From Iodobacter sp. BJB302 (lineage in GTDB: Bacteria > Pseudomonadota > Gammaproteobacteria > Burkholderiales > Chitinibacteraceae): a stretch of 37,419 nucleotides of DNA. The notes beneath the pieces are model-generated. The model had not been told where the DNA came from. It was given only the letters and a program-made list of their open reading frames with translations, and searched no databases. The DNA lies in contig NZ_PDZG01000048.1 of assembly GCF_002735645.1 (NCBI RefSeq), positions 1 to 37,419 of the forward strand, written 5' to 3'. The translations under genes were made by a program, and so were the position numbers. Position 1 is the first letter of the stretch. Every line of letters begins with the position of its first letter. Positions 24,870 through 34,407 of this stretch are shown piece after piece.

Positions 24870-27074
24870 ATGGAAATTAAGGTCAACTTTCTCGACAAGC
24901 TTCGCCTTGAAGCCAAGTTCGATGATTTCACAGTGATCGCGGATCAGCCTGTCCGCTATAAGGGCGATGGCTCTGCACCTGGCCCGTTCGATTACTTTTT
25001 AGCTTCATCCGCTTTATGCGCTGCTTACTTCGTGAAGTTGTACTGTGAAACACGCAATATTCCAACCGAGAATATCCGCCTGTCGCAAAACAATATTGTT
25101 GACCCGGAAAACCGCTACCAGCAAATTTTTAAGATTCAGGTCGAGCTGCCTGCGGATATTTCTGCCAAAGACCGACTAGGCATTTTGCGCTCTATCGACC
25201 GATGTACGGTTAAAAAAGTCGTGCAAACCGGCCCCGGGTTTGTGATTGAAGAAGTAGAGAGCTTAGAAGCAGATGCCCAAGCTTTACTGACCTTAAACAC
25301 CGACAGCGACGCTGCCACCTATATCGTGGGCAAAGATCTGCCGCTGGAGCAGACCATCGCCAATATGTCCGGCCTGCTGGCCGATCTGGGCATCAAAATT
25401 GAAATCGCCTCATGGCGCAATATTGTGCCTAATGTGTGGTCGCTGCATATCCGCGATGCGCACTCGGCCATGTGTTTTACCAATGGCAAGGGCGCCAGCA
25501 AGGAAAGCGCGCTGGCCTCAGCGCTGGGCGAGTATATCGAGCGCATCAGCTGCAACCATTTTTACGCAGGCCAATTCTGGGGCGAAGAATTCGCTAATGC
25601 AGAATTCGTGCATTACCCGCAAGAGCGCTGGTTTCAGCCCGGCCCTAACAACGCCCTGCCGATTGAAATTCTGGATGACTACTGCCGTGAAATTTACAAC
25701 CCGGATGGCGAATTACTGGGCACGCATCTGTATGACACCAACTCCGGCAATACTGCGCGCGGCATCTGTTCCTTGCCCTTTGTGCGCCAGTCCGATGGCG
25801 AGACGGTGTATTTCCCTTCCAATCTGGTTGAAAACCTTTATGTAAGTAATGGCATGAGCGCCGGCAACACGCTGGCAGAAGCGCAGGTGCAATGCCTTTC
25901 AGAGATTTTTGAGCGTGCAGTCAAACGCGAAATTTTAGAAGGCGAAATCACCCTGCCCGATGTGCCGCAGGAAGTGCTGGCGAAATACCCAGGCATTCTG
26001 GCCGGGATTGCTGGCCTTGAAGAACAAGGCTTTCCGGTGCTGGTGAAAGATGCATCGCTCGGCGGCGTTTACCCGGTGATGTGCGTCACCCTGATGAACC
26101 CGCGTACCGGCGGTGTATTTGCATCCTTCGGCGCGCACCCAAGCCTGGAAGTCGCCTTAGAGCGCAGCCTGACCGAACTGCTGCAAGGCCGCAGCTTTGA
26201 AGGCCTCAACGATCTGCCCCGCCCCACTTTTGAAAGCCATGCCTTAACCGAGCCAAATAACTTTGTTGAGCACTTTATTGATTCAAGCGGCATTGTTTCA
26301 TGGCGCTTTTTCAGTGCCAAATCGAATTACCAATTTGTTGAATGGGATTTCTCCAGCCAGGGGCCAAACGCCAACACCGAAGAAGCCGCGGCCCTGTTCG
26401 GCATTCTCAAAGACCTGGGCAAAGAGTCCTATATGGCGGTGTACGATCAGTTAGGCGCTACCGCCTGCCGCATTCTGGTGCCCGCCTATTCAGAGATTTA
26501 TCTGGTAGAAGATTTAATCTGGGATAACACCAACAAAGCGCTGCTGTTCCGCGAAGATATCCTGAATCTGCACAGGCTGGATAACGCGGCCCTCGCCGCG
26601 CTGCTGTATCGGCTGGAAGACAACGAGCTGGGCGATTACTCCAAGGTATCGGATTTAATTGGCATCAAATTTGACGAAAACACAGTGTGGGGCCAGCTGA
26701 CCGTGCTGGAATTAAAACTGCTGATTAATCTGGCCCTGCAGCGCTTTGAAGACGCGCACGATCTGGTCGGTGCCTTCCTGCAATACAACGACAACACCTT
26801 AGATCGCGTGCTGTTTTACCAGGCCCTCAATGCCGTGCTCGACGTATTACTGGATGATGAGCTGGAGCTGGCCGACTACGAAGTCAACTTCCGCCGCATG
26901 TTCGGCAACCCACGCATGGACGCAGCCATTGGCTCCGCCAACGGCAGCGTACGTTTCTTCGGACTGACTGAAACCAGCATGAAACTGGAAGGCCTGGATA
27001 AGCACCATCGACTGATCGACAGCTACAGAAAACTGCATGCGGCGCGAGGGCGTTTTGTGGCGAAGTCTGCTTAA
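24870..27074 (+). CDS. ycaO: OsmC-YcaO fusion protein
   Basis: Protein of 734 residues. The N-terminus (about 1-150) is an OsmC-like domain (VRYKGDGSAPGPFDYFLASSA). Residues of about 155-600 form the YcaO ATP-binding domain, which in other systems activates peptide backbone amides. The paired acidic motifs are visible: SALGEYIERISCNHF near 220 and QCLSEIFERAVKRE near 345. The C-terminal 130 residues or so are helical (VLELKLLINLALQRFEDAHDL), as in E. coli YcaO. The architecture is a known but functionally unexplained proteobacterial family. No precursor peptide or partner such as a TOMM dehydrogenase lies next to it, so a bacteriocin role is unlikely; a housekeeping role linked to ribosomal protein S12 modification has been reported for E. 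coli YcaO. AAGGAAT precedes the ATG. Confidence 0.92.
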   Translation: MEIKVNFLDKLRLEAKFDDFTVIADQPVRYKGDGSAPGPFDYFLASSALCAAYFVKLYCETRNIPTENIRLSQNNIVDPENRYQQIFKIQVELPADISAKDRLGILRSIDRCTVKKVVQTGPGFVIEEVESLEADAQALLTLNTDSDAATYIVGKDLPLEQTIANMSGLLADLGIKIEIASWRNIVPNVWSLHIRDAHSAMCFTNGKGASKESALASALGEYIERISCNHFYAGQFWGEEFANAEFVHYPQERWFQPGPNNALPIEILDDYCREIYNPDGELLGTHLYDTNSGNTARGICSLPFVRQSDGETVYFPSNLVENLYVSNGMSAGNTLAEAQVQCLSEIFERAVKREILEGEITLPDVPQEVLAKYPGILAGIAGLEEQGFPVLVKDASLGGVYPVMCVTLMNPRTGGVFASFGAHPSLEVALERSLTELLQGRSFEGLNDLPRPTFESHALTEPNNFVEHFIDSSGIVSWRFFSAKSNYQFVEWDFSSQGPNANTEEAAALFGILKDLGKESYMAVYDQLGATACRILVPAYSEIYLVEDLIWDNTNKALLFREDILNLHRLDNAALAALLYRLEDNELGDYSKVSDLIGIKFDENTVWGQLTVLELKLLINLALQRFEDAHDLVGAFLQYNDNTLDRVLFYQALNAVLDVLLDDELELADYEVNFRRMFGNPRMDAAIGSANGSVRFFGLTETSMKLEGLDKHHRLIDSYRKLHAARGRFVAKSA

Positions 27075-27113
27075 CAGTTTTTTACGCAAAGTAAATCTGA
27101 AGCATAACAAAGA

Positions 27114-27154
27114 AAAACGACCTTCAAAGCTAAACGCTTGAAGGTCGTTTTTTT
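27114..27154 (+). terminator. Rho-independent terminator after ycaO
   Basis: Arms AACGACCTTCAA and TTGAAGGTCGTT around a 10-base loop, followed by a T-run. It lies 40 nt after the stop. Confidence 0.95.
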
Positions 27155-27241
27155 GCAAAAAATTACAGTTGGAAACTGTATCAGATAAAAATACCAGCCC
27201 ATTTCAGCTATTTCTCAATACTATTGTCACAAACAACCGTC

Positions 27242-30200
27242 TCATACCCACTCAGCACCCAATGCTTCAGCCTGTTGCAGTACCGTCTGAATCGCCTCGT
27301 CCTGAAAATCAGGCGGATAGCCGTATTTACGCAGAATGCGTTTCACCATAATCCGTAATTTTGCACGCACGCTTTCGCGTTGCGACCAATCCACGCTGAT
27401 ATTTTTTCGCAAATTTTCCGTAAGCTCATGGGCAATGCGTTTGAGCGTTTCGTCCGGCAGCTCACGCACCGCCGATTCATTATTGGCTAGTGCATCATAA
27501 AACTTTACTTCGTCTTCTGATAAACCCAAGGCTTCACCACGTACTGCCGCTTCACGGAATTTCTTGGCCATAGCGACCAATTCTTCCATCACTTGTGCGG
27601 TTTCGATACTACGATTCTGATAGCGTTTAACCACATCAGTCAGTAGCTCAGAAAACTTCTTTTGCTGCACCACATTACTGGCAAACTTGGATTTGATTTC
27701 CCCTTCCAGCAAGCGCTCCAGCAATTCTACAGCTAGGTTCTTCTCAGGCAGATTACACACTTCTGCCAGAAAATCATCGTCCAAGCAAGCCGATGTTGGG
27801 TTTTTCGAGGCCAACCGCATCGAAAATATCGACAACTTCATCGCTAACGACCGCTTGGGCAATGATCTGGCGAATCGCCAGCTCTTTTTCGTCGTCGCTG
27901 CGTTTCTTATCCGAAATATCGCGTTTGGCCAGCAACACTTTCACTGCCTGCATAAAGGCAATTTCTTCACGAACCGCTTTGGCTTCATCCAGCGTGCAGC
28001 ACAGGCTAAAAGCTTTGCTCATCTGCAAGGCGTTATCAGCAAAGCGTTTCTTGCCATCAGGCAAGCCCAGGATATGATTAGCTGCACCAGCAAGTAATTT
28101 ATGAGTACCGGTTTCAAAGTTGCTGTAATCAAAGCCATGCAACATGCCACGCAAAACATCCAGCCTTTCCTCCAGAATCGCCCAAGCCTCTGAGGTATCC
28201 ACGGTTGGTTTGCCCTTACCGTTGCTGGCAGTGTATTCCTTGAGCGCGGCTTTAAGCTCGTTGGCGATGCCAATGTAATCGACGACCAAGCCGCCTTGCT
28301 TATCGTGGAATACGCGATTCACCCGGGCAATGGCTTGCATCAGATTGTGCCCTTTCATGGGCTTATCGATATACAGCGTATGCACGCAAGGCGCATCAAA
28401 GCCGGTGAGCCACATATCGCGCACAATCACTAATTGCAAAGGATCATTTGGATCTTTAAAGCGTTTTTCCAGCCGTTTTTTGACTTGCTTAGGGTAGATG
28501 TGAGGCCGCAGCATTGCCTTGTCACTGGCCGAGCCGGTCATCACAATTTTGATCGCGCCCAGCTCCGGGTCATCGTTATGCCAATCCGGGCGTAGCTTGA
28601 TCAGCTCCTTATATAAATGAACGCAAATCTCGCGGCTCATCGCCACAACCATGGCTTTACCCGACTGGCTTTGCTGCCGTGTTTCAAAGTGATTCACTAA
28701 ATCAGCCGCCACACTGGCAATACGCGGCTCCGCGCCTACAATCCGCTCGAGTGCCGCCCATTTAGATTTAAGCTTGCCTTGCTCGCTTTCTTCTTCATCC
28801 TCGGCCAGCTCATCAACGTCATCGTCAATCTGGGCCATTTCATCGACTTTCAGGCTTAATTTTGCTAGCCGCGATTCATAATAAATCGCCACCGTCGCGC
28901 CATCTTCTTTGGCCTGTTGCATATCGTAAATATGGATATATTCACCAAATACCGAGCGCGTATCTCTATCCTCGCTAGATACCGGCGTGCCGGTGAACGC
29001 CACAAAAGTGGCATTGGGCAGTGCATCACGCAGATGTTGGGCGTAACCGACTTGATAGCTGCTTGTTAAATACGGAGGGCTTGCTTCTTGAGCGACGCCA
29101 GCCAGAATGGGGGCTTGGGTAGGCTTTGGCAGGCGTTGTTTGAGTTTTGCTTCAAAACCATATTGCGTGCGGTGTGCCTCATCGGCAATCACCACAATAT
29201 TGTGCCGGTCTGATAATAGGGGGAAAACGTCTTCATCCTCGCCTGGCGCAAACTTTTGAATGGTGGCAAACACAATCCCGCCAGAGGGGCGGTTACTCAA
29301 TTTGGCCCGTAAATCTTGCCGGGTACTTACTTGCACTGGCTGCTCACGAAGCAAATCCTGCGCCAAAGAAAACACACCAAACAACTGACCATCCAGATCA
29401 TTGCGGTCGGTAATCACCACAATGGTCGGGTTTTCCATCGCGGCTTCGCGCATCACGCGCGCGGCAAAGCAGGTCATGGTAATGCTCTTGCCGCTACCCT
29501 GTGTATGCCACACCACACCGCCTTTACCCTTACGACCGCCAATCACATCAGGGCGTGAAGCGGCCACCACCTGGCCAATGGCCGAGCGTACGGCATGAAA
29601 CTGGTGATAGCCGGCGATCTTTTTGATCAGCGTGCCATCGTCTTCAAACAGCACAAAAAAGCGCAGATAATCCAGAAGATATTCCGGCGCAAGAATGCCT
29701 CGAATCAGCGTTTCTAATTCATTAAATTGCCCAAGCGGGTCGAGACTCACCCCATCAATCGTACGCCATTGCATATAGCGCTCGGCATTGGCGGATAAAG
29801 ACCCCATCCGCGCCTCAGACCCATCCGAAATCACCAGAATTTCGTTGTATTGGAATACGTCGGGGATTTGCGCTTTGTAGGTTTGAATCTGCTCAAACGC
29901 TTTGTAAATGTCGGCATTCTCATCGGCGGGATTTTTAAGCTCTAGCAATACCAACGGCAAGCCATTCACAAATAAAACAATATCCGGCCTGCGGGTATGT
30001 TTTGCGCCTTTCAATGTGTACTGATTAATCGCCAGAAATTCATTTTTGCTAGCTTCTGCAAAATCAATCAACCACACAAAATCACCGCGCGTTTCGCCGT
30101 CTTTCTGGTATTGCACTGGCACACCATTCACCAGCAGGCCATGAAAATGCCGATTCGCCGCCAATAAAGCAGGTGTTCCTAAATCCAGCACCTGCTTAAG

Positions 30201-30401
30201 CGCATCGGCCTGTGCCACTAAAGGAATTAAGGGATTTAATCGTGCAATAGCGGACCGCAGACGTTCAATTAAAACCGGCTGCACATAATCAGCGCGCTCT
30301 GCGTCTTTGCCATCGGGCGCAATATCATAGCCACAGAGATAGCGATAACCTGTTTCAACCAGCCAGCTCAGGGCTTCTTGTTCTAATTGGTCTTCGGTCA
30401 T
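27242..30401 (-). pseudogene. hsdR: Type I restriction enzyme R subunit, frameshifted
   Basis: Would be a 1052-residue HsdR, the motor and nuclease of a Type I restriction enzyme. The first frame gives 875 residues: nuclease domain with D140 and E154-x-K156 (RPDIVLF, LLELKNP), Walker A QGSGKS at 301-306, DEAH at 407-410 and later helicase motifs ([14 protein letters not shown]). It ends GLLGR at a premature TGA. The second frame (27242-27862) continues exactly with [20 protein letters not shown] to a natural end, carrying the C-terminal helical domain that contacts the methylase. Removing one G of a GG pair (27781-27782 on the plus strand) rejoins the frames. The gene is either newly inactive or affected by a sequencing error. 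The start at 30401 has a poor ribosome site and lies 11 nt behind a palindrome. Confidence 0.92.
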
Positions 30402-30411
30402 TAAGGTGATC

Positions 30412-30502
30412 TGTGTCGATTAAATCGACACATCCTTTGGATGTGTTTAAAAAACAGCAAAAAATCGACAGGTTTTGTTGATGTGTCGATTCAATCGACA
30501 CA
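30412..30502. repeat. Two matching 21-bp palindromes upstream of hsdR
   Basis: TGTGTCGATT-A-AATCGACACA at 30412-30432 and TGTGTCGATT-C-AATCGACACA at 30482-30502, 70 bp apart. Each is followed by a similar stretch reading CATC, a short variable part and GTGTTT, so a block of about 45 bp is repeated. In the first copy ACACATCC and GGATGTGT add an overlapping hairpin. The first palindrome almost touches the hsdR start, a position suited to an operator. Confidence 0.85.
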
Positions 30503-30658
30503 TCTCTGCGACGTGTTTGAAAAGCAAAAATCAATGCTGGCTTGTTATGTATAACGGTGCTGGCACTGATATGGCGGTTTGCGTTAAAACATATTATTCA
30601 TTTATAAACAATGGCTTAATTCTTTTAAGTACCCCTTCTGTATTTTGCGCTAAAGCAC

Positions 30659-32695
30659 TTATTTAGTTGTTTCTGTTCGACCTTGCCCCTCTGCCGCACG
30701 ATAAGCTTGTTTTTCATGCGTTGGCGTTCTTGGAAATGCCAAAGTAATAAGACGATTTTTTACCATTCTGCTCAGGTATCGCTGACGAAGTCCATCGGAG
30801 TTGCGATTAACTAAGGAAGCCAATACAGATAAAGTCATAAATTGATCACGGCATAAAGCGAGTAAAACTCGCTCCATTTGCTCTTGCCCTAATTTAGCCT
30901 TGTTTCTGGGCTCATCAGCCAGTGACTCAAGCAAGCTTCGAAATTCTTCGCCTAGTGCATCAAGATCGTCAACGATTGGTGCATCTAAATGTGGACTTAG
31001 TAAGCGCCCATGCATATCGCGGCTTGTCCCTGTGCTCATTGATGCAGGATTGCTGGGTTCCAAGTCCAGTGGCAAGTACTCGGAGCGACTTGGCAAGTAC
31101 TCGGAGCTCCCCACCAAATATTCGGAGCTGCTCCCTATATTAAGAATTGATGGTGATAATAAGGTCGGGCCTACAAATACCTGCTCTGGTGTGGGTAAGG
31201 TTTCGCCGGACAAAAAATAAACTGTACCGCGTGATTTTCCATCTGAAAGTAATAAGCCATCACGCACAAGTGCCGCCAACAATAAACTCAAGTCATGCGA
31301 ATGAGCTCCACAAATTTCGAGTAAACGATTGAGGCTCACCACCCGCTCTAATGCCGCAGTAACCAATATCAGGCGACCTGCCTGATCCAAATCGTCAAAT
31401 TTATCGCCGAAGCGTTGGCGTAATTGCTCAACAGTATGGATTGGCAACAAATCTGCCATATGCAGCATGAGCAGGGTTTGTTCTGGCTCGTCCTTTTCTT
31501 GTAATGCAGGGGGGCGCCAATCGCAACTCCGCCAGCCGCTATAAATTTTGGGTATGCCTGATCCACCACGTTCACCAAGCCCGATCAATAGAAACATTTG
31601 ATGCAAAATTCGATTCCGGCAATCACTATCTCCACCTCGAATTACCTGTTCAATAGGTAGGCGCAAACCGCCTGGATTTCTAAATCCAAACAGATCAGGG
31701 TGCTTTACCACCAGCACCGAGAGACGACCACTGTAATCGGCATGCACCAGTGTATTGACCAACGCCTCACGCAATGCCACATGCACAGGCGTATCGTCTT
31801 GCCGCTGACCATCTTTGAGCGCAAATGGCACTTTTAAATCAGCCACTAACTTGCGATACACCCGGCGGTAAAACTCAAACAAATTACCAGTCCAGCTACC
31901 GTCCGGCACCAGTCTATCTACCCAGCGCAGCTCGGCTTTCGCCTCTGGTCGTTCCTGATAATCGACAAAATAATTCGGCACGCCCTCTTGGATGGCCAAC
32001 CAATTACCAAACATCAGCAGCCCAGCCAAGGTTAATCCTTCTTCGCCCGTTTGCCGATCACGCCGCCAACCGCGCAAACTGACCAGAAAATTGAAATCAT
32101 CCTGCTCCAAATAAGGATGGGCCGGTTTTTCATCGCGCAGCATTTGCCGATAGATGCGCAGACTTTCAGGGTCAATATCCGCCATGCTAAAGCCAGGCAA
32201 AATGCGCGCATCACGCTCGTCTTCCATTTGCTCGGCCAACATACGCTTGACGGTTTCATCATCACAATGACGATCCCCTTCATGCAGACGCCGGTAAGTA
32301 TTGCCCAGTGGTTGCCCGTTCAGATACACCGGTTTCTGCTTTCGGGTCGCTGCTGGAATATTCACGACTAGGATCACCTTGTTATCAATACATGCTTCAT
32401 ACACATGAGCGTCAGATAAAAGGTTTGAGCTGACTTTGGCAGGGTTATTCAAGGTATTAAAGAGATCACCACGCACCTTTGCCGGATTATCTAATCCTGC
32501 AATAGTGAATTGCCCTTGTTTTTCACGTACTCCCAACAATACCACTCCACCATAGGCGTTGCTCATCGCTGAATACGTCGGCCAGAAGTCCTTAGGAAGT
32601 CCCCCTAGACCATCCCGCCCCTGCGCCAGCTTGCATTCCAGCTCATAAGATTCAGCCAGTAGGCTTAGATCATCTAGCGTGTGTAGATCAAACAT
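30659..32695 (-). CDS. AlbA_2/HATPase-type putative DNA-binding ATPase within the Type I locus
   Basis: Protein of 678 residues. Residues of about 10-130 resemble the AlbA_2 (Schlafen-like) domain: ESYELECKLAQG and YSAMSNAYGGVVLLGV. Around 300-400 is the ATP-binding module of the HATPase_c_4 type (ALREALVNTLVHADYSG, FRNPGGLRL, GLGERGGSGI). The C-terminal part is helical and may include winged helices. A three-fold SEYL heptad lies at 523-543. The ATG at 32695 is chosen because it has GGAGG upstream within hsdS and gives a normal family N-terminus; the open frame above it only overlaps hsdS. It overlaps hsdS by 8 nt, so it is translated with it. Such genes recur in Type I loci, with unclear roles. 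Confidence 0.85.
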   Translation of the reverse strand: MFDLHTLDDLSLLAESYELECKLAQGRDGLGGLPKDFWPTYSAMSNAYGGVVLLGVREKQGQFTIAGLDNPAKVRGDLFNTLNNPAKVSSNLLSDAHVYEACIDNKVILVVNIPAATRKQKPVYLNGQPLGNTYRRLHEGDRHCDDETVKRMLAEQMEDERDARILPGFSMADIDPESLRIYRQMLRDEKPAHPYLEQDDFNFLVSLRGWRRDRQTGEEGLTLAGLLMFGNWLAIQEGVPNYFVDYQERPEAKAELRWVDRLVPDGSWTGNLFEFYRRVYRKLVADLKVPFALKDGQRQDDTPVHVALREALVNTLVHADYSGRLSVLVVKHPDLFGFRNPGGLRLPIEQVIRGGDSDCRNRILHQMFLLIGLGERGGSGIPKIYSGWRSCDWRPPALQEKDEPEQTLLMLHMADLLPIHTVEQLRQRFGDKFDDLDQAGRLILVTAALERVVSLNRLLEICGAHSHDLSLLLAALVRDGLLLSDGKSRGTVYFLSGETLPTPEQVFVGPTLLSPSILNIGSSSEYLVGSSEYLPSRSEYLPLDLEPSNPASMSTGTSRDMHGRLLSPHLDAPIVDDLDALGEEFRSLLESLADEPRNKAKLGQEQMERVLLALCRDQFMTLSVLASLVNRNSDGLRQRYLSRMVKNRLITLAFPRTPTHEKQAYRAAEGQGRTETTK
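31067..31129 (-). repeat. Three 21-bp tandem units encoding SEYL heptads
   Basis: Units 31109-31129, 31088-31108 and 31067-31087, read on the minus strand, encode SSEYLVG, SSEYLPS and RSEYLPL. Unit length is a multiple of three, so copy number can vary in frame. It falls in a linker region of the AlbA_2 protein. Confidence 0.85.
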
Positions 32696-34103
32696 CACAG
32701 ACCTCCGCTTGCATCGCATCGGCATCGGGCAGGCGGAGCTGGCCGGAGATGAGGCGCGGCAGCAGCGTGTCGCGTAGGGTGGCGAGGGTTTGGGCTTGTT
32801 GGTGATTAGCCTGAATTTTCTGCTGAATAACACCCACTGACTGGCCAAATACTTCTGCGACCGCAGCATCAGGTACAGCCAGCATGTATCGTCCAAGGAC
32901 ATCGTTTTGTACTCGCTGACGCCCACTAGTGCCAGACATGCTCTGGATTGCAAACTCTCGGAACGCAGGAAAGCGCGATAACAGATACGCATGGTACGGC
33001 GGCAACGGCGTTTTTGGCCTCATAACGATAAACTCGGTTGAACCCCAGCCTGTTTCATCCTCTTCCAGAAAATCAACAAAGGCCGTCTTGCCGTTTTCTA
33101 AGCATGGCGTAATACGCGCAAGCAGCGTGTCGCCATTGATGAATTTTGTGCCAGAGCCAAACTCTCGATTGATTGCGCTTTCTGCGGTATGCCCGCTAGT
33201 ACCTACGCTGGCCATATCGAGATACTTTGCCAAAACCCCTTTCTTCAAATTGCGCTTTGGATTGAGCTCGTAAGCTTCATCCAGTGCCTGCCATTCCCAC
33301 CCCTCCGGCACCAAGCCTTGTGGGGAAGCGGTGAAGGTGGCGGGGAAGAGGGTTTGGAGTTCGGGGGGGAGTAGATCGTCATTCCCGCGTAGGCGGGAAT
33401 CCAGTGGCACGCCTGGATCCCCGACAAAATCACTCGGGGATGACGCAGGGTTGATCATTTGCTTGGTGCTGGCGTTGGCGTAGACGGGGTCGAAATCAAC
33501 AAACCACGACTTAAACAAAGCCTGCGCCATCGCCTCCAGAGTCGCATTGGTCTCGCGCAACAAACGAATTCTTTGATCAAACGCTCTTAAAAACCCTGCG
33601 ATTTCCTGACTTTCTTCCAAGGTTACGATTGGACAAGCAACCGATTCGATTGTTTTCCCGCTTATGTTTACTTGGTTGGCACTTCCAGTTGAATTCGAAA
33701 CTAGGTATTCCTGAGATTCTTTCTGGCTCAACACATAAAACAAAAAGTCTTTATCAATCGCATCTTTTTGCTTCAGAATCAATCGACCCACTCGCTGATT
33801 TATCAGCGCAGTTGGTTCAGAATTCCAAACACGAGCAACACGTCCAACTAGAGACTCAGGTGCACTTGGTCCTGAGCCCGTCATTGAGATCAGAACATCA
33901 CCAGTTACCGTTTCCCATTTATCACATGAGGCTGCGACTTGCTCACTGACATAAGTGGTGTCGCCATAGTCAACATAACCGTGACGAACATTTTTAATTT
34001 TTAAAACGGGTAGAAAGCCACTTGATAAAAAGTCTTGGCTTTTAAATGCATATCCACCTTGTACTGATGCATATTGACCGATAGTCGTCAGCTCAAAAGT
34101 CAT
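32688..34103 (-). CDS. hsdS: Type I restriction-modification specificity subunit
   Basis: HsdS of 471 residues, which chooses the bipartite DNA target for methylation and restriction. A first target-recognition domain covers about 1-165 and a conserved helical spacer about 170-210 (RIRLLRETNATLEAMAQAL, SWFVDFDP). The second recognition domain covers about 260-420, and a second conserved helix follows at about 425-460 (IQANHQQAQTLATLRDTLLP, LISGQLRLP). A 23-codon dRS3-like insert sits at about residues 220-242 in the linker between the halves. The ATG at 34103 follows GGAGAGGG and overlaps the small upstream ORF. The recognition sequence cannot be predicted from this. Confidence 0.93.
   Translation of the reverse strand: MTFELTTIGQYASVQGGYAFKSQDFLSSGFLPVLKIKNVRHGYVDYGDTTYVSEQVAASCDKWETVTGDVLISMTGSGPSAPESLVGRVARVWNSEPTALINQRVGRLILKQKDAIDKDFLFYVLSQKESQEYLVSNSTGSANQVNISGKTIESVACPIVTLEESQEIAGFLRAFDQRIRLLRETNATLEAMAQALFKSWFVDFDPVYANASTKQMINPASSPSDFVGDPGVPLDSRLRGNDDLLPPELQTLFPATFTASPQGLVPEGWEWQALDEAYELNPKRNLKKGVLAKYLDMASVGTSGHTAESAINREFGSGTKFINGDTLLARITPCLENGKTAFVDFLEEDETGWGSTEFIVMRPKTPLPPYHAYLLSRFPAFREFAIQSMSGTSGRQRVQNDVLGRYMLAVPDAAVAEVFGQSVGVIQQKIQANHQQAQTLATLRDTLLPRLISGQLRLPDADAMQAEVCDV
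33377..33445. repeat. 69-bp dRS3-like palindromic element inside hsdS
   Basis: Starts CGTCATTCCC and ends GGGGATGACG. The inner core ATTCCC-GCGTAGGC-GGGAAT at 33381-33400 fits the dRS3 pattern ATTCCC-N8-GGGAAT known from Neisseriaceae. CCAG and CTGG arms face each other in the middle. 69 bp is 23 codons, so the reading frame of hsdS is kept; the translated part contains DSRLRGND. Confidence 0.88.
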
Positions 34104-34251
34104 AGCCTACCCTCTCCGCACCGAAGCGCGCAATCGCCAAAGGTATATCGCCAAAAGCCTTTATAACAATTAAATTCAGAGCAATACCCTTATCTGACAC
34201 ATTACCACTGCGCGACGAATACACCTTTCCAGCTTCCGACTCAGAACTCAT
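34093..34251 (-). CDS. 52-codon ORF between the DUF1016 gene and hsdS
   Basis: Predicted peptide of 52 residues starting MSSESEAGKVYSS and ending ERVGYDF. The ATG at 34251 has a very good ribosome site (GGGAGGG, 8 bases upstream). The stop overlaps the hsdS start by 11 nt, a layout also seen at the hsdM-DUF1016 junction. I find no domain. Its ending resembles the hsdM end GLGYEF, and its beginning MSSES resembles the DUF1016 start MSSDQ. It may be a real small gene or the leftover of a displaced gene. Confidence 0.45.
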   Translation of the reverse strand: MSSESEAGKVYSSRSGNVSDKGIALNLIVIKAFGDIPLAIARFGAERVGYDF

Positions 34252-34276
34252 ACCCCAGCCCTCCCCATTTCTAACG
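34241..34276 (-). repeat. Remnant copy of the hsdM 3' end
   Basis: 36 nt matching 35513-35548 at 28 positions without gaps. Read in the hsdM frame it encodes KWGGLGYEF then TGA, against QKLGGLGYEF and TGA in hsdM, and is closed upstream by a TAG. With the true hsdM end it flanks the DUF1016 gene as a degenerate direct repeat. Confidence 0.75.
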
Positions 34277-34407
34277 CTACATCCGAGCAAAAGATACGCC
34301 TTGCGTCGCCAGCAACAGCAGCAAGGGTATCTAGCCGCAGCGATTGATTAACAATACCTACAACCCTATACCCAAACAATACAAGCGCCGCTGGCGCAAT
34401 GATTGGC

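Noticed and set aside
24870-27074. YcaO gene as part of an azole peptide cluster
   Set aside because: No precursor peptide, dehydrogenase, cyclodehydratase partner or exporter is adjacent. The OsmC fusion matches a different, stand-alone family.
27774-27800. Programmed ribosomal frameshift or phase variation in hsdR
   Set aside because: There is no slippery heptamer, no downstream pseudoknot that I can see and no homopolymer longer than two bases at the exact site. A plain indel or sequencing error is simpler.
27687-28097. Plus-strand 136-codon frame opposite hsdR
   Set aside because: It is the complement of hsdR coding sequence around the frameshift, with no recognisable domain.
30412-30502. 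The two palindromes as a CRISPR remnant
   Set aside because: Only two copies, a strong dyad in each and repeat flanks outside the dyad; no cas genes and no spacer pattern.
32696-32992. N-terminal extension of the AlbA_2 protein to 32992
   Set aside because: This stretch lies entirely within hsdS in another frame, has unusual composition, and the downstream ATG at 32695 has a strong ribosome site and the family's normal start.
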